From: Alphaproteobacteria bacterium
GTDB lineage: Bacteria; Pseudomonadota; Alphaproteobacteria; RF32; CAG-239
Assembly: GCA_017471705.1 (NCBI GenBank)
Contig: JAFUSH010000012.1
Coordinates: 1-57,156, forward strand
Direction: 5' to 3'
Length of the DNA: 57,156 bases
This document shows, in pieces, positions 33,501 through 42,489 of the stretch. A program made the position numbers and the translations under genes. How positions within the stretch are numbered: position 1 is the stretch's first letter; each line of letters begins with the position of its first letter. The notes below the pieces were generated by a model, which saw nothing but the letters and a program-made list of their open reading frames with translations, had not been told where the DNA came from and did no database searches.

Positions 33501-36173
33501 GAATATCAGTTAGAGGGAAATGTTTGTATACAAATTTGTCCGGGATATACAAAAACTGCCTGTAATAACAGTGATCAATATATTTCAGCTAAATGTAATG
33601 ATAACCAAGAATACCATATATGCTCACCAAGAACCAATAAAACAGGATGTTCCGGATTTAATCCTGAAGCTGATAAATGTACCAGCTGTAATGACGGATA
33701 TCAGTTGGATTCGACTACAGGGAAATGTACAGAAAAATGTCCGGCAAGTCAAGGTTACCAGAAAGAAGCATGCAGCAATTCTCATTACATAAGTGAAAAA
33801 TGCAACAATGACCAATCATATCACAAGTGTTCACAGAGAACCAACAGTATTGATGGCTGTCAAAATCTCAATCCGGAAGCAGATAAATGCGATTTATGTA
33901 AAGATGGTTATAAATTAGATGGTAATGTATGTAAAGAAAAATGTCCGGCAAGTCAAGGTTACACCAAAACTTGTGATACAAGTGTATACATTCAAGGAGC
34001 TGCTTGTGCGGCAGATGCGCAATATCATATCTGCACTCAAAAAAGAACTCAAATAGATGGTTGTGAAGCTTATGTAGCTACTGAAGATAAATGCAGCAGA
34101 TGTGATGAAGATCATAAACTGCAAAATGGCACTTGCGTAAAAATTTGTGACGGATATACCAAGTATGATGACGGAGCTTGTCCTGCCGGTCAATATATCA
34201 CCGCTAAATGCAGTGATAACGGCAAATACCTTAAATGTGCAAATATCAGTGATGATGTAAAAGCTAATTGCGATAAATTATCAACTACTTCTAATTGTTG
34301 TCAAGCGTGTGTAAGCGGTTACCACGTCGACAGTTGTAAATGTAAAAAAGAGGGTGAAGAAGAAAGCGGTGGCGCTTCAACAACATCTTCCGTGGTAATT
34401 CCTTTAACCTCTGTTATGACTGTAAGTGAAAACACATTTTACGGCACAACCGTTACAAATTCTAATGCCAATATTAAAGATGATATAAATATTATTTCAT
34501 ACGGTAAAGAAGTATCCGGTATATGCGCATCAAATGCTATGGTAGAAAATAATGCCGATATCAACATTCAATCGGATACAACTGATACAATACGCGGCAT
34601 ATATGCTACAGGCTCATCTGTCGTTAATAACGGAGATATCAAAATTAACGCTAAAGGCGGAGAAATCTATGGTATTTATTCTGATAGCTCAAGTATTGAA
34701 AATAACGGAAATATTACCATCAATGCAAATGATACAAGCAATGCTTACGGTATATATGCCGTCAACAATTCAGCCGTGAAAAATAACGGAGTTATCACTA
34801 TTAACGGCTCAAGTTCCGATGCCAATACTGCTGACGGAAAATTCATATATATTGACGGAACTTCGTATATTATAAATGCTGATACTATCGCCTCAGATAT
34901 AAGCTTAAATACTGCCGATTTGGGCGGAGGAACCATACTTATGACCGGTGGTTCAAATATAACCGCTCCGGAAGTATCGGGACAGCTTATGCTGGCAACC
35001 GATATTACGACAGGCGAAAATAATGATATTTATGTTACACAGAATTTGATAAGCGGTAACATCGGAGATTTGTCGTTAGTATCTCAATCAGCAATGTTTG
35101 AGGCTAATCTGAATGCCGGTGAAAACTCAAACGACGGCGTATTAACCCGAAAACCTTTCGAAGCATTGGTTAACAATGACTCGATTGCCGATTATCTCGA
35201 ACATAATTATATATCCGGTAATGCTTCAGAATTATTTGATAAATTGAAAAAAGCTAACTCTTTATCGCAACTGAATAAAAATATAAGCGACTTATTCGGA
35301 CAAAAAATGCTCTCGCGTATGACCTTTGAAGATATGTCAATGTTACGCGAAGTTAACTTGGATATGAACAAAAACTTATTTAAAACCGATGGTGCTTTTG
35401 CTTTCGGCGGCACCGTAGCTCCGTCAAGCTATGCAAACGATGTCGGTTCTGTCGGACAATACTCGTTAAACGGCTTTAATCGTGGAAAAACAAGCTATGC
35501 GTTAGGCGTTTCCATTTCCGATGTCAATACTTATGATGATAATAAAGACAACAGCCGCTCGGATCGCAGTTTTGTAATAAGTACACCAGTAGGCTATAAA
35601 ACACACGGTATTGAGTTCATAACCTCGCCGAAAGTCGGTTATGCATACGGAGAATACAATCGTAACGGATTTGACGGAACGTACAAAGGTAAAGTATATA
35701 AACGTATGTACGCTCTTATGAACGAGGTTCGTTATCCGCTCAATTGGAAAAATATGACGTTTACACCGTCTGCCGAATTTAATATGATTGGCTTTAATAT
35801 CAAAGGAAGCGAGGATAATCAGAAGCCTTATTACTTAAGAATTAAACCGCAGCGTCATTATTCGGTCGAAGCAGGTATGGGATTAAACGCAGAAAAGGAA
35901 TTTTCGTTATACAAACTTCATAATTTCAAAATAAACGGTGGGGTTGCTTTCTATCACGAATTTGCTAATCCGTACGAATTAGATGTATGTATGAATGAAA
36001 TGGACGGCTCATACCGTCTGTATGATGAAAAACGGCACAATAACCGTACGGTGGTTCGTTTCGGGTTTGATTACGAATTGGGTGAAGATGTGGATATTTC
36101 GGCAAGTCTGTTGAGTAACATTGACGGCGAATATCGAACCGATAGTGTATGCGATATAAAATATCACTTCTGA
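30528..36173 (+). CDS. giant cysteine-repeat autotransporter with ankyrin-like N-terminus
   Basis: This 1881-residue protein, secreted by the type V route, is not a family I recognise as a whole. In order it has: a signal peptide (1-20, ending NANA); an ankyrin-like region (about 24-100, LYQLASRGDIRNIQNAIDRG); a hydrophobic Ala/Gly then Gly/Ser/Thr-Pro linker (about 125-168); a divergent Cys segment (about 170-268); about 15 tandem units of roughly 66 residues (about 269-1275); a low-complexity N/S/D-rich beta-helix-like part (about 1285-1500); and a C-terminal autotransporter barrel (about 1620-1881) ending in phenylalanine. Each unit has eight cysteines in the pattern C.GYT..C...QYI...C......YH.C..R.....GC........D.C..C..GY.L..G.C. 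A passenger locked by about 60 disulfides displayed on the surface is inferred, perhaps for adhesion or protection. Confidence 0.88.
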   Translation: MRKLFMYMCFAFLFCNNANAYFGNTSAYNLYQLASRGDIRNIQNAIDRGNNINAEDGNGQNPICYAIRNSDFIAYKNLVLLRADEHPSCVKRIPEQEYEEFKRGYEIRGGKVATSFSLGKAGMWTLAGVGAAGAAVGIAAAAGGGGGGGSSSGSSDEPTPTPTPTPTPTQPCASFDLIYCVDNGVCDECIGTNRSYFKLTGCKDGYVLNTKKTGCLVNTEIREEYPLEECDKNGACASAKSGDTTVYKLTSCNDGYKLSDDRLKCVKICPGYTQDTCPKSAQYVSETCAEDNTYHICTNRTKVVGCKDFALNEDKCTECRDGYKLVDGECKPKCQGYTQISCDNRIQYVKEICPDDETYHKCASRNNTEGCDILSPDSDTCTLCAEGYKLNSDNVCEKLCDGYTRISCNRSQYISEYCADNSNFHKCKDREKSTTGCMDPSPTSDACLSCYDGYTLVDGVCNEICPGYTNIPCNNSLEYIKETCEASNVYHKCQIRLNTEGCSNYSATSDECTSCLRGYELSDGKCEQVDCMGYTGVACDKTTEYQSEICADNELFHKCKQRTNVTGCSDFNLNSDVCTACINGYKINNGICEFACPGYTTTPCTNSTQYQSGTCAADPNGNYHKCSWRSNTDGCATFSETSDTCTSCLQGYTLKSGRCEFDCPTMYEDECDNATQYISSVCATAPTFHICTDRKNTEHCTDYATYTDECTECEDEYKVVGGKCTHICPPKDGYVYTKETCSIETYYAVADCSDSLEYHKCVERTNLTGCSNFSPSSDLCTKCETGYTLQSGYCNDNAILCSGYVNTECNTATQYMPVGGEGDTCPYDSSYHKCISRTNSTVGCQTLDPNADKCVTCSNGYKLEGNICTPICPGYTKNACTVATQYISDTCEDDDSYHICTGRTNSTVGCQTLDPNADRCVTCSNGYKLEGNICTPICPGYTKNACTVATQYISDTCEDDDSYHICTGRTNSTVGCQTLDPNADRCVTCSNEYQLEGNVCIQICPGYTKTACNNSDQYISAKCNDNQEYHICSPRTNKTGCSGFNPEADKCTSCNDGYQLDSTTGKCTEKCPASQGYQKEACSNSHYISEKCNNDQSYHKCSQRTNSIDGCQNLNPEADKCDLCKDGYKLDGNVCKEKCPASQGYTKTCDTSVYIQGAACAADAQYHICTQKRTQIDGCEAYVATEDKCSRCDEDHKLQNGTCVKICDGYTKYDDGACPAGQYITAKCSDNGKYLKCANISDDVKANCDKLSTTSNCCQACVSGYHVDSCKCKKEGEEESGGASTTSSVVIPLTSVMTVSENTFYGTTVTNSNANIKDDINIISYGKEVSGICASNAMVENNADINIQSDTTDTIRGIYATGSSVVNNGDIKINAKGGEIYGIYSDSSSIENNGNITINANDTSNAYGIYAVNNSAVKNNGVITINGSSSDANTADGKFIYIDGTSYIINADTIASDISLNTADLGGGTILMTGGSNITAPEVSGQLMLATDITTGENNDIYVTQNLISGNIGDLSLVSQSAMFEANLNAGENSNDGVLTRKPFEALVNNDSIADYLEHNYISGNASELFDKLKKANSLSQLNKNISDLFGQKMLSRMTFEDMSMLREVNLDMNKNLFKTDGAFAFGGTVAPSSYANDVGSVGQYSLNGFNRGKTSYALGVSISDVNTYDDNKDNSRSDRSFVISTPVGYKTHGIEFITSPKVGYAYGEYNRNGFDGTYKGKVYKRMYALMNEVRYPLNWKNMTFTPSAEFNMIGFNIKGSEDNQKPYYLRIKPQRHYSVEAGMGLNAEKEFSLYKLHNFKINGGVAFYHEFANPYELDVCMNEMDGSYRLYDEKRHNNRTVVRFGFDYELGEDVDISASLLSNIDGEYRTDSVCDIKYHF
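33046..33450 (+). repeat. near-identical 198-bp tandem repeat inside the autotransporter gene
   Basis: Two consecutive copies of a 198-base (66-codon) unit, with the beginning of a third, are almost base-identical. Bases 33133-33250 recur at 33331-33448. The other units of the array are diverged at DNA level. This indicates a recent duplication by slippage or unequal recombination. Confidence 0.85.
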
Positions 36174-36468
36174 TATTGTCCGCAAAAGATAAAAGTCATA
36201 CCTTCTCCCTTTTATCGTCGTACTTGAACAATCCGTCAGGATTGAACCGAGGTTCTCTGCTACCGTTCTTGTTGCAGGGGATTCTCGGTTTTCGCCTAAA
36301 GGCTCACCCGAGAATGACAATAAACAATAAAGTCTCCCCTCGTTTTCGTCAGAAAACGTCAGATGGTCTTCCAATTATTTAAATCGGCAGCAACGCTAGC
36401 GCGTTGATAGAAATAATACCCTGACGACCTGACGTGCAACGCAGATCGAGGTATGACATTTACGATGT
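36174..36468. repeat. gene-free stretch with a cluster of palindromic elements
   Basis: About 295 bases between the converging autotransporter and prfA genes hold no credible gene. There are three separate hairpin-forming palindromes. ATTCTCGG/CCGAGAAT (36281-36288 with 36308-36315) has an inner GCC/GGC stem. CGTTTTC/GAAAACG has a 4-base loop (36341-36358). CAACGC/GCGTTG has a 4-base loop (36391-36406). The style resembles REP-like dispersed repeats or small non-autonomous elements. No second copy exists in this window, so dispersal is unproven. One hairpin could serve as a terminator, but none has a clear T-run. Confidence 0.55.
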
Positions 36469-37539
36469 TTAATCCATTTCAGCCAAACGCTCGGCCTGAT
36501 CTTCGGCTACCAAAGCATCAATTATTTCATTCAAGGCTTCGCCGTTTACCACTTCTTCCAACTTATACAAAGTAAGATTTATTCGGTGATCGGTTACTCG
36601 TCCCTGCGGATAGTTATATGTTCTGATTCTTTCGCTTCTGTCACCGCTGCCGACTTGCAATTTACGTTTTTCCGAATAGTTGGCGTCTATTGTTGATTTC
36701 TGATTGTCATACAGCTTGGCGCGCAAGTGATTCATTGCTTTTTCTTTATTTTTAAACTGCGAGCGTTCATCTTGACATTGCACCACCACACCGGTCGGAA
36801 TATGGGTAATACGCACTGCGGACTCCGTTCTGTTAACGTGCTGACCGCCGGCGCCAGATGCGCGGTAAACATCAATTTTCAAGTCTGCCGGATTGATATA
36901 TAAATCAACCTCTTCAATTTCCGGCAAAACCGCTACGGTTGCCGCCGAAGTATGTACCCTGCCCTGAGATTCGGTCACCGGCACACGCTGTACGCGGTGC
37001 GCTCCGGATTCAAATTTCAATTTAGCAAAAACATCTTTACCGGTAATTTTTGCTGAAGCTTCTTTATAACCGCCGATACCGTTTTCATTAGTGTCCAAAA
37101 TTTCGAACTGCCAACCCTGCTTTTGCGCATAGCGTTGATACATTTCAAACAACACTGCCGCAAACAAGGCAGCCTCATCACCACCGGTTCCGGCTCTTAC
37201 TTCAAGAATGGCATTTTTTTCGTCATCGGCATCTTTAGGCAGCAACAGTATGCGAATCTGCTTTTCCAACTCCGGCAGCTGCTCTTTGGCTTCATAATAT
37301 TCAGCCTCTGCCATTTCGCGCATTTCTTTATCCAATTCGCCGTCTTCCATCATTAGTTTATCATCTGCCATAATTTGCTGTTGATGACGGTAATCGTTGA
37401 TAGCGTTTACCACCGGCTCCAAAGTTGCCAACTCCTTATTAAGCTTAACCAATTCCTCGGTGGAAACACCGGAATTGAGCAGCGCCTGCACCTCCTCAAA
37501 ACGATTCACGACATTAGAAAGTTTTTCATCTAAATTCAT
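36469..37539 (-). CDS. prfA: peptide chain release factor 1
   Basis: RF1 ends translation at UAA and UAG. The 356-residue length is standard. The N-terminal helical domain is followed by [15 protein letters not shown], the GGQ catalytic motif in [24 protein letters not shown], and the C-terminal [15 protein letters not shown] typical of RF1. It starts 2 bases after the hisS stop. prmC, which methylates the GGQ glutamine and often follows prfA, is not here; the gene is followed by the palindrome cluster. Confidence 0.97.
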   Translation of the reverse strand: MNLDEKLSNVVNRFEEVQALLNSGVSTEELVKLNKELATLEPVVNAINDYRHQQQIMADDKLMMEDGELDKEMREMAEAEYYEAKEQLPELEKQIRILLLPKDADDEKNAILEVRAGTGGDEAALFAAVLFEMYQRYAQKQGWQFEILDTNENGIGGYKEASAKITGKDVFAKLKFESGAHRVQRVPVTESQGRVHTSAATVAVLPEIEEVDLYINPADLKIDVYRASGAGGQHVNRTESAVRITHIPTGVVVQCQDERSQFKNKEKAMNHLRAKLYDNQKSTIDANYSEKRKLQVGSGDRSERIRTYNYPQGRVTDHRINLTLYKLEEVVNGEALNEIIDALVAEDQAERLAEMD

Positions 37540-37541
37540 TA

Positions 37542-38774
37542 TTATAATTCCTTTATCAAATCGGATTGAAGTACTGTTTTTTGCTCACCGCTGTCCAAAT
37601 CTTTCAATGTCACGGTATTGTTTGCCAATTCATCTGAACCGATAATTACTGCTTTTACGGCATTTACTTTATTAGCTTTTATCATTCGCTTTTTCATATT
37701 TCCGCTATAGCTTTGCTCAACACGAAAACCGGCTAAACGCAAACTGTGCGCAATTTCCAGCGCCTTGTCGTTTGTATCTTCTCCGACCGGTATCACGGCT
37801 ATCGGACGCGGCAAATCAACATCTTGTTCCAGAAGCATTGCCAATCTTTCCACACCGCAAGCCCAGCCTATACCGGCAACATCTCCGCCGCCCATTTGCG
37901 CCACCAAACCGTTATATCTGCCGCCGGCTAAAACCGTGCCTTGCGCGCCCAATTTATCGGTGGTCAGCTCAAACACCGTATGCGAATAATAGTCGAGTCC
38001 GCGCACCAAACGATTATTTACCCGATATTTAATACCCAAATTATCCAAACCGCGCAGTACATCGGCAAAAAACTTTTGCGATGTTTCATTCAGACTGTCG
38101 GCATAAAGCGGAGCATTTTCAACCACCGCCTTATCACATTCTTCTTTCGAATCCAAAATTCGCAAAGGATTTTTCTGCAAACGATTCTTACTGTCTTCGG
38201 ATAATTCATCATAATGATTTTGCAAATAGGCAACTAATTTACTGCGGTATGTATTTCGGCTTTCTTCATCGCCCAATGAATTTATTTCTACCGTGACCTG
38301 ACCGCTTAATCCCAACTTTTCCAAAAATTCGTAGGCCATAGCTATAACTTCTATATCCGCCTGCGGAGTTTCCACTCCCAAAAGTTCTACGCCGAATTGA
38401 GTAAACTGACGCTGACGTCCTTTTTGCGGGCGTTCATAGCGAAACATCGGACCGGAATAATAAAATTTAACCGGCAAATTTTGCTGCATTCCGTTGGAAA
38501 CAAAGGCTCTGACCACTCCGGCTGTTCCTTCAGGGCGAAGCGTCAAACCGTCGCCGCCTTTATCTTCAAAGCAATACATTTCTTTAGTAACAATATCCGA
38601 TGTATCGCCCAAATTACGGGCGAATACTTCCGTAAATTCAAAAATAGGAGTTTCTATTTCTTCAAAACCATATTTTTCGACTACTTCGGAGCCGGTAGAA
38701 ACCACTTTTTTCATTTTTCTTTTAGCAGCACCGTATAAATCATAAGTGCCGCGAACACTCTGAACTTTATCCAT
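37542..38774 (-). CDS. hisS: histidyl-tRNA synthetase
   Basis: This class II synthetase charges tRNA-His. The 410-residue protein shows motif 1 ([16 protein letters not shown]), motif 2 ([13 protein letters not shown] with [17 protein letters not shown]) and the HisRS signature [15 protein letters not shown]. Motif 3 is [17 protein letters not shown]. The C-terminal anticodon-binding domain follows. It is closely packed with prfA downstream and the RodZ-like gene upstream (11 bases), so these three are probably one transcript. Confidence 0.97.
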   Translation of the reverse strand: MDKVQSVRGTYDLYGAAKRKMKKVVSTGSEVVEKYGFEEIETPIFEFTEVFARNLGDTSDIVTKEMYCFEDKGGDGLTLRPEGTAGVVRAFVSNGMQQNLPVKFYYSGPMFRYERPQKGRQRQFTQFGVELLGVETPQADIEVIAMAYEFLEKLGLSGQVTVEINSLGDEESRNTYRSKLVAYLQNHYDELSEDSKNRLQKNPLRILDSKEECDKAVVENAPLYADSLNETSQKFFADVLRGLDNLGIKYRVNNRLVRGLDYYSHTVFELTTDKLGAQGTVLAGGRYNGLVAQMGGGDVAGIGWACGVERLAMLLEQDVDLPRPIAVIPVGEDTNDKALEIAHSLRLAGFRVEQSYSGNMKKRMIKANKVNAVKAVIIGSDELANNTVTLKDLDSGEQKTVLQSDLIKEL

Positions 38775-38785
38775 TGTTTATATAC

Positions 38786-39685
38786 CTAATCCTGCGTTTT
38801 GATATATGTATCCAAGCTGATATTTTTTCTTTTTATATTTGTAGCAACCGTAATCGGTTTGTCATCTAAATAGAACCGGACGTTACGAGGTCTGCCGACT
38901 GTTATAATCAGCCCTTTTTCTGAAGGAACGCTATATTTATAACCTTTGTTGTAAACACCGTTAAGCAGAACTTTTTTGCCTTGACGCAACTCCAGCCACG
39001 ACGGACCGGTAAGTTCAATTTTCATCTGAGGTAAAACGGCTTTTTCCACCTTCTTTTCTTCTTTTTTGTTTTCATCAGCTTCAGTTTTTTCTTCTTTTTT
39101 ATCTTCATTCACCTGTTTTTCATCGACTGCAGGTTTTGTTTTTTCTTCAGATTTTTCTTCGTCTTTTACTTCTTTTTCTTCTTTTTCTTCTTTGTTTACG
39201 GCTTTTTCTTCAACTTTTTTCTCATCTTCTTCGGCTACGATTACCGGTTTCGGCAAAACCGCAGTATTTTCTTCGGAAATATCTTCAAACTTGGAAGTTG
39301 TAGGCAAAACCGACCAAGCCACAGCCAATAATGCCAATCCTAAAATACCCGAAATTACGTGTTTCAAACGCGGATACGATGAAACTCTTTCACCGCTGAT
39401 ACTTTGCTGTTTCGGCTCATCTTCTCCGGTCATAGCCTGCTTATACGAAGCCGCTATTCTGTCACTGTTAAGCCCCAAAAGCTTAGCATAACTGCGCACA
39501 AATCCCAGACAATACGGCATAGGCGGAGTATTGGCAAAATCCATATTTTCAATAGCATTTAAATAAAACTTTCTGATACACAGCTCATCAGCTGCTTCAT
39601 CAATCGTCTTATTCTGTTTAACACGGGCATTCCGCAGCATTTCGCCTATGGTCTGCACTTCTTCGTTTTCTATCAAATCTTCCAC
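38786..39685 (-). CDS. RodZ-like helix-turn-helix membrane protein
   Basis: This 299-residue protein has an N-terminal HTH_25 domain (about residues 10-85, GEMLRNARVKQNKTIDEAADEL), one membrane helix (about 109-127), a long Glu/Lys-rich periplasmic linker (about 150-215) and a C-terminal DUF4115 beta domain (about 220-295). RodZ connects MreB filaments to the elongation machinery and sets cell width. The domain order is that of RodZ, but the charged linker is unusually repetitive. It is upstream of hisS and downstream of ptsP on the same strand. The assignment to RodZ rather than another HTH_25/DUF4115 protein is likely but not certain. Confidence 0.82.
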   Translation of the reverse strand: MEDLIENEEVQTIGEMLRNARVKQNKTIDEAADELCIRKFYLNAIENMDFANTPPMPYCLGFVRSYAKLLGLNSDRIAASYKQAMTGEDEPKQQSISGERVSSYPRLKHVISGILGLALLAVAWSVLPTTSKFEDISEENTAVLPKPVIVAEEDEKKVEEKAVNKEEKEEKEVKDEEKSEEKTKPAVDEKQVNEDKKEEKTEADENKKEEKKVEKAVLPQMKIELTGPSWLELRQGKKVLLNGVYNKGYKYSVPSEKGLIITVGRPRNVRFYLDDKPITVATNIKRKNISLDTYIKTQD

Positions 39686-39720
39686 TTTTTTTCTCCTGTG
39701 CGGTGCTTATAACATAAAAA

Positions 39721-41937
39721 TCAATCAATTGCAATACCGTGATCATAGGCATACGCCAATAATTGCTGACGAATACTGTTCTTCGGAGATTTCAAAAGAC
39801 TCTTAACATAGTCTTCGACATCTTCTTCTTTCATACTCATAATCATTTTTTTAACTTTGGCATACGAAGCTCCGGAAACCGATAAATTACGATATCCCAA
39901 ACCGATTAAAACCATAGCTTCCAGCGGATTACCGGCCATTTCCCCGCATACCGAACAATAAACCTTATATTGTGCGGCTTTATCGACTATTTGTTTCATT
40001 AACTTCAAAAACGGAGCCGATAATACATCATATCTGTCCGACAAACGAGGATTTCCCCTGTCGCAAGCAAACACAAATTGGTATAAATCATTGGTGCCTA
40101 CCGACACAAAATCAACCTGTTGCAACAGTTCATCAAGCTGGAACAATACCGACGGAACCTCAATCATTATTCCGACATTTACTTTTTTGGCCGTTGATTT
40201 TTGCCGTTGCTTTTCTCTTTCGTATTCCAACATAAGGGTTTCTTTGGCTTCCAGAAATTCTTGTAAAGACGAAACCATCGGAAACATTACGTTAAGTTCC
40301 TTATCGGCTGCGGCGCGCAGCATAGCGCGAATCTGCCTTTTCAATATGGCACGACGATCAAGAGTTATGCGAATCGAGCGCCAACCCAATGCCGGATTTT
40401 CTTCTTTCAACTCTCCCCAATACGGCAAAAACTTATCGGAGCCGACATCCAAACTTCTGAAAATAATCTTTTTGTTATCCATTGCGTCAAATAATTTTTT
40501 ATATTGCCGCTCCTGACTTTCCACATCAGGCATCTTATCGGCAGACATAAAAGTTATTTCGGTTCTATAAAGTCCGATACCTGAACATTTGGTGGGTTTA
40601 ATGTATTCATAGTCTAAATCCAAGCCGTAATTCATAGCCAGATTAATTTTAACACCGTCTATTGTTTCCGTCGGCAAATCCTTTATTTTATTCAATTCGG
40701 CAAATACTTTCTTTATTCCGGTGGATTTTTTTTGATAATCGTTAATCAGACGAGCGGAAGGACGCATATAAACCGTGGCATCTTCACCGTTAACGGCAAT
40801 GATTTCACCGACTTTTATTTCTTTTAATACCCCGTGTATTTTAGCTATTACCGGAATATTAAGAGCTTTCGCCACAATTACCACGTGCATTGTCGGAGTG
40901 CAATCTTCAATAATCAAGCCTCTGATATGCTCATAATTGTAATCCATTAAATCAGCCGGTCCCATTGTCTGAGCAATTATTATAATATCTTCATCAACCG
41001 GAACCTGAAAATTTTCCTCATCGCCGGAAATAAACGCCCGTAAGCGATCTGACACATCGCGCAAATCATATAATCTTTCCCGCAGATATTGGTCGCTGGT
41101 TGCCGATAATTTGTTCCACATATCTTCATAAACGTGTTCTACCGCAGCTTCTGCCGTATATCCTTTATCTATGTCCGCGCTGATTTTTTTATACCATCCT
41201 TTATCAAGTGCAAACATCTTATATGCTTCCATAATTTCAGCGGTATTACCGATGGAACTGCCGGCTTGAGCTATTTTAGCATCAATATAATTTACCATAC
41301 GCTCTCGACCTTCCGCCAGTTTAGATTTTTCCAGCTCCGTATTTTCGGCAAAGATATTAACCAAGTCCCGATGACGGCGGTGAAACACCGCTTTTCCCAC
41401 ACCGTAACCTTTGTTAAGGCTCACTCCGTGCAAAGCATCGCGCACAACAATACCTTTTTCCCTTATTATTTGATTGCGATATTCGGTAAAAGAATTGGTA
41501 GAAAACAAATCCGGTAAAGATAAAGTCAGCGTTTCTGTCAACTCGGCTTCGTTTTCATCAAACCCTTTATCTCCGTTTTTAACAATGACCAATGCTCCCA
41601 CGGTAATATTTGCGCGCATTACCGGAACACTTATCATTGAAACATTAAGCCCTTTATTTACTTCTTGCTGCGGACGTTTCGAAGCCGCGCTTCTGCCTAT
41701 ATAATCCTCATTGTAACGGATATTTGTTTTATAGTTTTCAGCGTGATATTCTCCCATCATTTCCAGATAATTTTCATCAACTGTGGCATATAAAATCGCC
41801 GATTGCGCTTTAGTGGCGGAAACAAAAGATTTTAATATCTTTCCGAGTTTTTCCGACATCGGCGTTGATTTAAGCAACTCCGCACTGATTAACCTTTGTA
41901 TGGCAAGCGCTTCGCTCACGGCTGTTGAAATTTGCAT
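39721..41937 (-). CDS. ptsP: PTS-Ntr enzyme I (phosphoenolpyruvate-protein phosphotransferase)
   Basis: EI-Ntr takes phosphate from PEP and passes it to NPr and EIIA-Ntr, a regulatory rather than sugar-importing cascade. The start at 41937 (MQISTAVSEALA) is preferred to the longer frame because AGG lies 8 bases upstream. The 738-residue product has a GAF domain (about residues 15-140), an enzyme I N-terminal helical region, the phosphohistidine domain and a C-terminal PEP-binding barrel (GIGLYRTEITFM, GVGTNDLYQFV-like VSVGTNDLYQFVFACDR and CSVCGEMAG). The phosphohistidine segment reads CTPTMHVVIVAKAL. The histidine is kept, but the common SHAAI.AR surroundings are altered, which is worth noting. 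Confidence 0.92.
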   Translation of the reverse strand: MQISTAVSEALAIQRLISAELLKSTPMSEKLGKILKSFVSATKAQSAILYATVDENYLEMMGEYHAENYKTNIRYNEDYIGRSAASKRPQQEVNKGLNVSMISVPVMRANITVGALVIVKNGDKGFDENEAELTETLTLSLPDLFSTNSFTEYRNQIIREKGIVVRDALHGVSLNKGYGVGKAVFHRRHRDLVNIFAENTELEKSKLAEGRERMVNYIDAKIAQAGSSIGNTAEIMEAYKMFALDKGWYKKISADIDKGYTAEAAVEHVYEDMWNKLSATSDQYLRERLYDLRDVSDRLRAFISGDEENFQVPVDEDIIIIAQTMGPADLMDYNYEHIRGLIIEDCTPTMHVVIVAKALNIPVIAKIHGVLKEIKVGEIIAVNGEDATVYMRPSARLINDYQKKSTGIKKVFAELNKIKDLPTETIDGVKINLAMNYGLDLDYEYIKPTKCSGIGLYRTEITFMSADKMPDVESQERQYKKLFDAMDNKKIIFRSLDVGSDKFLPYWGELKEENPALGWRSIRITLDRRAILKRQIRAMLRAAADKELNVMFPMVSSLQEFLEAKETLMLEYEREKQRQKSTAKKVNVGIMIEVPSVLFQLDELLQQVDFVSVGTNDLYQFVFACDRGNPRLSDRYDVLSAPFLKLMKQIVDKAAQYKVYCSVCGEMAGNPLEAMVLIGLGYRNLSVSGASYAKVKKMIMSMKEEDVEDYVKSLLKSPKNSIRQQLLAYAYDHGIAID

Positions 41938-41957
41938 TGATATACCTATAAAAATTG

Positions 41958-41985
41958 TTGCAACCTTGTCTTTATTGTTTATATT
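41958..41985 (+). promoter_or_regulatory. probable promoter for the cupin gene
   Basis: The -35 TTGCAA (41958-41963), a 16-base spacer and the -10 TATATT (41980-41985) lie between the divergent ptsP and cupin genes. A GGAG ribosome-binding site follows before the ATG at 42024. Confidence 0.5.
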
Positions 41986-42023
41986 ATTTTTTATTCTATG
42001 TAAACTAAAAAAAGGAGATTTAA

Positions 42024-42389
42024 ATGCCAAATACATATATGCGCGGACAGAAAGATACGCGTCCGTGGGGAACTTGGGAAGTGATTGACTGCGGTCAGGG
42101 TTTTTGCGTCAAACACATTATGGTAAATTCAGGCGATATACTTTCTTTGCAATTGCACCATTTTCGTGCCGAACATTGGATTATCGTCAAAGGCGTTGCC
42201 ACTATTACTCTGGGAGAAATGGAAATCACTAAAAAAGCCGGCGAATCGGTATATATTCCGGTGGAAACAAAGCACCGAATCCAAAATTCATCCGATGAGC
42301 CGATGGAATTTATTGAAGTGCAAGTCGGCGAAAATCTTGATGAAAACGATATTGTCCGCTTTGAAGATAAGTACGGAAGAGTTAAGTAA
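42024..42389 (+). CDS. stand-alone mannose-6-phosphate isomerase type II cupin
   Basis: This 121-residue protein corresponds to the C-terminal cupin of bifunctional ManC/AlgA enzymes. RPWGTWEVID, LSLQLHHFRAEHWIIVKG (metal-binding histidines) and AGESVYIPVETKHRIQN are all present, and the final YGR is typical. As a single domain it may isomerise fructose-6-phosphate and mannose-6-phosphate, or epimerise a related sugar phosphate, for polysaccharide precursors. No guanylyltransferase partner is nearby. GGAG sits 6 bases before the start. It is divergent from ptsP. Confidence 0.88.
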   Translation: MPNTYMRGQKDTRPWGTWEVIDCGQGFCVKHIMVNSGDILSLQLHHFRAEHWIIVKGVATITLGEMEITKKAGESVYIPVETKHRIQNSSDEPMEFIEVQVGENLDENDIVRFEDKYGRVK

Positions 42390-42424
42390 GCAAATTTGCT
42401 GTGCATAAGTCTTGGCATAACTCT

Positions 42425-42489
42425 AAAATCCTCTTGAACTTTCAAAAAGGTTAATGAATCCTTAATGCAAATAACAAGAGGATTTTTTT
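42425..42489 (+). promoter_or_regulatory. 12-bp inverted repeat covering the apaG ribosome-binding site
   Basis: AAAATCCTCTTG (42425-42436) and CAAGAGGATTTT (42475-42486) are perfect inverse complements about 38 bases apart. The right arm contains the only Shine-Dalgarno-like element (AGAGGA) of the apaG gene and runs into a T-run directly before its ATG at 42490. It could act as the terminator of the cupin gene, or as a structure that hides the apaG start. Confidence 0.55.

Noticed and set aside
36009..36374. 121-codon minus-strand frame overlapping the end of the autotransporter gene
   Set aside because: It runs through the palindromic repeats and the antisense of the barrel-coding sequence, with no ribosome-binding site; it looks like read-through of repeat sequence.
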